Source: Flavobacterium sp. KS-LB2
GTDB lineage: Bacteria > Bacteroidota > Bacteroidia > Flavobacteriales > Flavobacteriaceae
Assembly: GCF_036895565.1 (NCBI RefSeq)
Contig: NZ_CP145904.1
Location: 2,666,001-2,730,000 of the forward strand
Direction: 5' to 3'
DNA: 64,000 nucleotides
Part shown: one piece after another, positions 61,109 to 64,000 of the stretch
How the letters are laid out: every line of letters starts with the position of its first letter
How positions within the stretch are numbered: position 1 is the first letter of the stretch
Notes under the pieces: model-generated
Seen by the model: the letters and a program-made list of their open reading frames with translations, nothing else
What the model was told of the DNA's origin: nothing
Database searches by the model: none
Position numbers and translations under genes: made by a program

Positions 61109-64000
61109 TTAAAATGTAAATTGTAGTCCGGCACTAAGAATTCGAAGCGGTGGCAAATAACCAACCGACTTAAACTCAGGGTCAGCCCCTTGGTATTTTG
61201 TAAAAGTCAGCACATTCTGCCCTTCCATAAAAATCCTGCATCGCATATTCTTTAGAATCTTTTCCGGCAGGTCATAAGAAATCGAAATGTTCTTCAATCT
61301 TATATAAGAGGCATCCGAAATCACAGCATCACTAGCGAGATATCGGTCATAAGCTGCTACAGCAGCGGCATTGCTTCCATCAGTATAAATTTGGTGCGAG
61401 GCGATGTCGCCCGGTTGCTTCCAGTGGTCTAATGCGCTGACGGGCTGATTAAACATGCTCCCTGGCAAGGTATACGCCGCGTCACCATTATAGTTCAACT
61501 GTTTTACAAACTGGAATAGAAAATCAAGCTGCCAGTGCTTATACTTTACAGTATTTTGTAACCCACCATAAAATTCAGGATTAAAGTCCCGAACTTCGGT
61601 TTTGTCGTCCTTTGTAGTATAAAGACCATCACCATTCTTGTCCTCAAAAGTGTAGATCCCAGTTTGCGGATCAACTCCCGTAAAATGATATACCTTCTTG
61701 ATGTTAAGCGGTTCCCCAATTACGTAGGTGTTTCGGAATGTAGAAGTATCCAAATCTGGATATTCCAATAAAGTATTTCTCTCAAACGTCAGATTCAAAT
61801 TTGTAGACCAAGTAAGTACGTTATTCTCGAGATTAACTGTACGCAAGGTAAACTCTGTCCCTTTATTTTCTACCAGTGCATCAAGGTTTGACTGCAATAC
61901 CGTAAATCCGGTGGTTCCGGGTAATGGTATTCCGGTCAGTTGATTCGAAGAACGGTTGTTGTACCATCCTGCCGTTAAAAAGACCCGATCTTTAAAAAAA
62001 CCGACTTCAAGTGCAACCTCAAACTTTGTATTGGTCTCCCACCCAAAGGCAGGGTTGTAAAGGCGTGTCGGTTGTAGTCCTATCGTTCCTCCATAGTTAA
62101 CTCCTGTAGAGCCATAAGTGTCAAGAAATTGATAATCCCCTATTTGGTCATTTCCCGTTACACCATAACTAGCCCTGATTTTTCCAAAGCTGAGTACAGG
62201 AATTAACTCCGTAAAACGTTCTTTCGAAAAGAGCCATGCCGCACCTACAGCACCAAAGTTGGCATATTGCTTTCCAGGACCAAAACGGCTTGATCCGTCA
62301 CGCCTGCCGGTAAGGTTCACAATATACTTTTCCTTCCAGTTCAGGTTGATTCTGCCAAATAATGCTTGGTATTTGTATTGCGTTTCATCATTTGCGGGAA
62401 TGGTTACAGTCGTTGCTGATGCAATGTTATACAGCAGACTATTGCTTGAAAACCCTTGTCCAACTTGTACCAGCTGTGTACTGGTTTGGGACTGGAATGT
62501 GCTTCCTGCCAGTACATCCACAGCAATATTTTTGAACTGTCTTTTCCAGTTCATCTGTGGCTCTGCAATCAAGGTTTTCCTTGTATTACGTCCCACTATC
62601 AAAGTCGAAAATTCTGGCCCTGTGTCCGATGCAGGATCAAACATGGTGGATGGCAAACCGTTCACCTCATCGTTGTAAATAGTCGAATATCCAAAATTAG
62701 ATCTGATTTCAAAAGAATCGCAAATCCTGTAAGACAATAATGAACTAGCTAAAAGGTCATGGGTCTTGGCATTATAACTTCCAGCGAAATTAGCAAGCGG
62801 ATTATTAAAAGTGCTGTTTTCCCAATTCAGTTCGCCGTTTTCACCATAAAGTGCCGGTGCATTGGGAGCAAGTTGCAAGGCAGTTGTGTTCAGGTCAATT
62901 CGCGATTGGTTGTTGTCCTGCAAAGTATAACCTCCACTAAAACTAGTCCTGAATTTTTTATCTTCTGATTCGTGGTTAATATTCAAATGCACATTGGCTT
63001 TCTTATAAACGAAATCGCGGGGATAGATGGTGGTTTGTTTATTAAAATTACCACTCATCAAAAATTGTGTTTGGGCACTGCCGCCAGAAACAGAAGATTG
63101 CAGTTCACTAATCAGCGATGTTCCGCCAAGCAATGCTTTCTGCCAGTTGGTATAACGGGTTTGGTCCCATGTCCCATTGATATCATAGGCCGCTTCTGGA
63201 TATTGGGTAATCCCGTCATTAACGAATGCTTCCTTGCGCATGGCAAGGTATTGTTCGGTATTGACAAGGTCTATAAAACGGGTAACGGTTCCAGCACCTG
63301 TAGATAGGTTGGTAGTAAATTTCGTTTTGCCTTGCTTGCCTTTTTTGGTGGTAATCAGTACAACGCCGTTCGCACCTCTTGAGCCGTAAATTGCTGTAGC
63401 ATCCGCATCTTTTAATACTTCAATACTGTCTATTTGGTCTGGATTGATACTATTCAACGGACTAAGCCTGCTGGGAAAACCGGTAGCATTTTGCCCACTG
63501 CCTATAGCATCCGTGGAATACGGTATACCGTCTATAATATACAGCGGATTATTACCAGCGGCACGAACACTGTTTAATCCTCTAATCTGTACCGAGAATC
63601 CTCCTCCAGGAGTTCCGGTAGTCTGGGTAATATTCACCCCCGCCATCCTCCCTTGCATCGCAGCAAGAACATTGGTTACTGGTTGGTTTTCAATATCTTT
63701 TGACGTGATTTTTGCAATACTTCCCGTACGTTCACTTTCTTTTACAGTATAATAACCCGCATTAATTTTCACTTCCTGCAGTTGGGTAGCATCTTCCTGT
63801 AGGTGTACAGTAACTATAGTGCGTCCCGCTATTGGAATACTTAAGGTGGTATAACCTACGAAAGAAAATACAAGAATATCAGTGGGCGTGGCCGTTATGC
63901 CATATTTACCTTGAAAATCGGTAATGGTGGCTGTTGATTTTCCCTGAACTGATACAGTAACGCCGGGCAGTACACCCTGACTGTCACTTACAGTTCCGGT
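61109..64000 (-). CDS. SusC/RagA-family TonB-dependent receptor, 5' end beyond the window
   Basis: At least 963 residues of the outer-membrane transporter. The open frame continues to the window edge. The most upstream part seen is a carboxypeptidase-regulatory-like domain (TGTVSDSQGVLPGVTVSVQG, FVGYTTLSIPIAGRTIVTVH). Then come the plug (ERTGSIAKITSKDIENQPVT, VNITQTTGTPGGGFSVQIRG, YIIDGIPY, DATAIYGSRGANGVVLITTK) and the 22-strand barrel. The C-terminal RILSAGLQFTF ends on an aromatic residue. The true start and signal peptide are outside the window. The partner SusD follows directly. The substrate is probably peptide, judging from the S9 gene. Confidence 0.94.
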   Translation of the reverse strand, partial: TGTVSDSQGVLPGVTVSVQGKSTATITDFQGKYGITATPTDILVFSFVGYTTLSIPIAGRTIVTVHLQEDATQLQEVKINAGYYTVKESERTGSIAKITSKDIENQPVTNVLAAMQGRMAGVNITQTTGTPGGGFSVQIRGLNSVRAAGNNPLYIIDGIPYSTDAIGSGQNATGFPSRLSPLNSINPDQIDSIEVLKDADATAIYGSRGANGVVLITTKKGKQGKTKFTTNLSTGAGTVTRFIDLVNTEQYLAMRKEAFVNDGITQYPEAAYDINGTWDQTRYTNWQKALLGGTSLISELQSSVSGGSAQTQFLMSGNFNKQTTIYPRDFVYKKANVHLNINHESEDKKFRTSFSGGYTLQDNNQSRIDLNTTALQLAPNAPALYGENGELNWENSTFNNPLANFAGSYNAKTHDLLASSLLSYRICDSFEIRSNFGYSTIYNDEVNGLPSTMFDPASDTGPEFSTLIVGRNTRKTLIAEPQMNWKRQFKNIAVDVLAGSTFQSQTSTQLVQVGQGFSSNSLLYNIASATTVTIPANDETQYKYQALFGRINLNWKEKYIVNLTGRRDGSSRFGPGKQYANFGAVGAAWLFSKERFTELIPVLSFGKIRASYGVTGNDQIGDYQFLDTYGSTGVNYGGTIGLQPTRLYNPAFGWETNTKFEVALEVGFFKDRVFLTAGWYNNRSSNQLTGIPLPGTTGFTVLQSNLDALVENKGTEFTLRTVNLENNVLTWSTNLNLTFERNTLLEYPDLDTSTFRNTYVIGEPLNIKKVYHFTGVDPQTGIYTFEDKNGDGLYTTKDDKTEVRDFNPEFYGGLQNTVKYKHWQLDFLFQFVKQLNYNGDAAYTLPGSMFNQPVSALDHWKQPGDIASHQIYTDGSNAAAVAAYDRYLASDAVISDASYIRLKNISISYDLPEKILKNMRCRIFMEGQNVLTFTKYQGADPEFKSVGYLPPLRILSAGLQFTF

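Noticed and set aside
62259..62678. 139-aa plus-strand open frame inside susC
   Set aside because: It is opposite a well-supported SusC barrel region and has no domain character.

Overview
The window looks like a chromosomal segment of a Bacteroidota organism, most likely a Flavobacterium-type member of the Flavobacteriia. The evidence is low GC, frequent TAnnTTTG-type -7 promoter elements, weak Shine-Dalgarno sequences, a PorV/PorQ-family outer-membrane protein, a SusC/SusD pair, a DUF6520-type exported peptide and a cysteine-less RecQ. I saw no rRNA or tRNA genes.

Layout. (1) 0.1-12 kb holds mostly housekeeping genes: an FAD oxidoreductase, recQ, a kdsD-tatC-AhpD-like run, lptB, a broken four-helix-bundle gene, a GH25 muramidase, pssA, a PorV/PorQ-like protein and a DUF4105 protein. 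(2) 12-49.7 kb is one very long minus-strand surface-polysaccharide locus. Read in the direction of transcription, it starts with an ABC exporter (wzm, wzt). It then carries about fifteen glycosyltransferases and related enzymes, a UDP-GlcNAc 2-epimerase (wecB type), a nonulosonic (sialic) acid set (neuB, neuC, neuA), asnB, an MBOAT plus SGNH-like acylation pair, FkbM and SAM methyltransferases, an ArnT-like GT-C protein, an O-antigen ligase/polymerase and an initiating sugar-phosphate transferase. (3) 50.2-52.3 kb is a compact cassette: two tiny membrane proteins, a DUF5675 protein and a basic 251-aa protein, with a divergent small gene facing them. (4) 52.5-54 kb is a nested repeat array. 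(5) 54-57 kb carries, on the plus strand, a HAMP/AraC-type regulator, a MauE/DoxX-like membrane protein fused to a large exported domain, and a four-cysteine DUF6520 peptide. (6) 57-64 kb carries, on the minus strand, an incomplete susC, then susD and an S9 peptidase, converging on region 5.

The most striking feature is the amount and organisation of repeats. A 50-bp direct-repeat array with inverted leader copies surrounds a GIY-YIG nuclease gene. A nine-unit, roughly 150-bp array with a 601-bp higher-order duplication separates the SGNH and MBOAT genes. Perfect 15-16-bp-arm palindromes bracket asnB, and one of them supplies its stop codon. Repeat cores also appear in frame inside wecB and inside a GT4 gene. 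The GIY-YIG/repeat association and the 50-52 kb cassette are the best candidates for undescribed systems.
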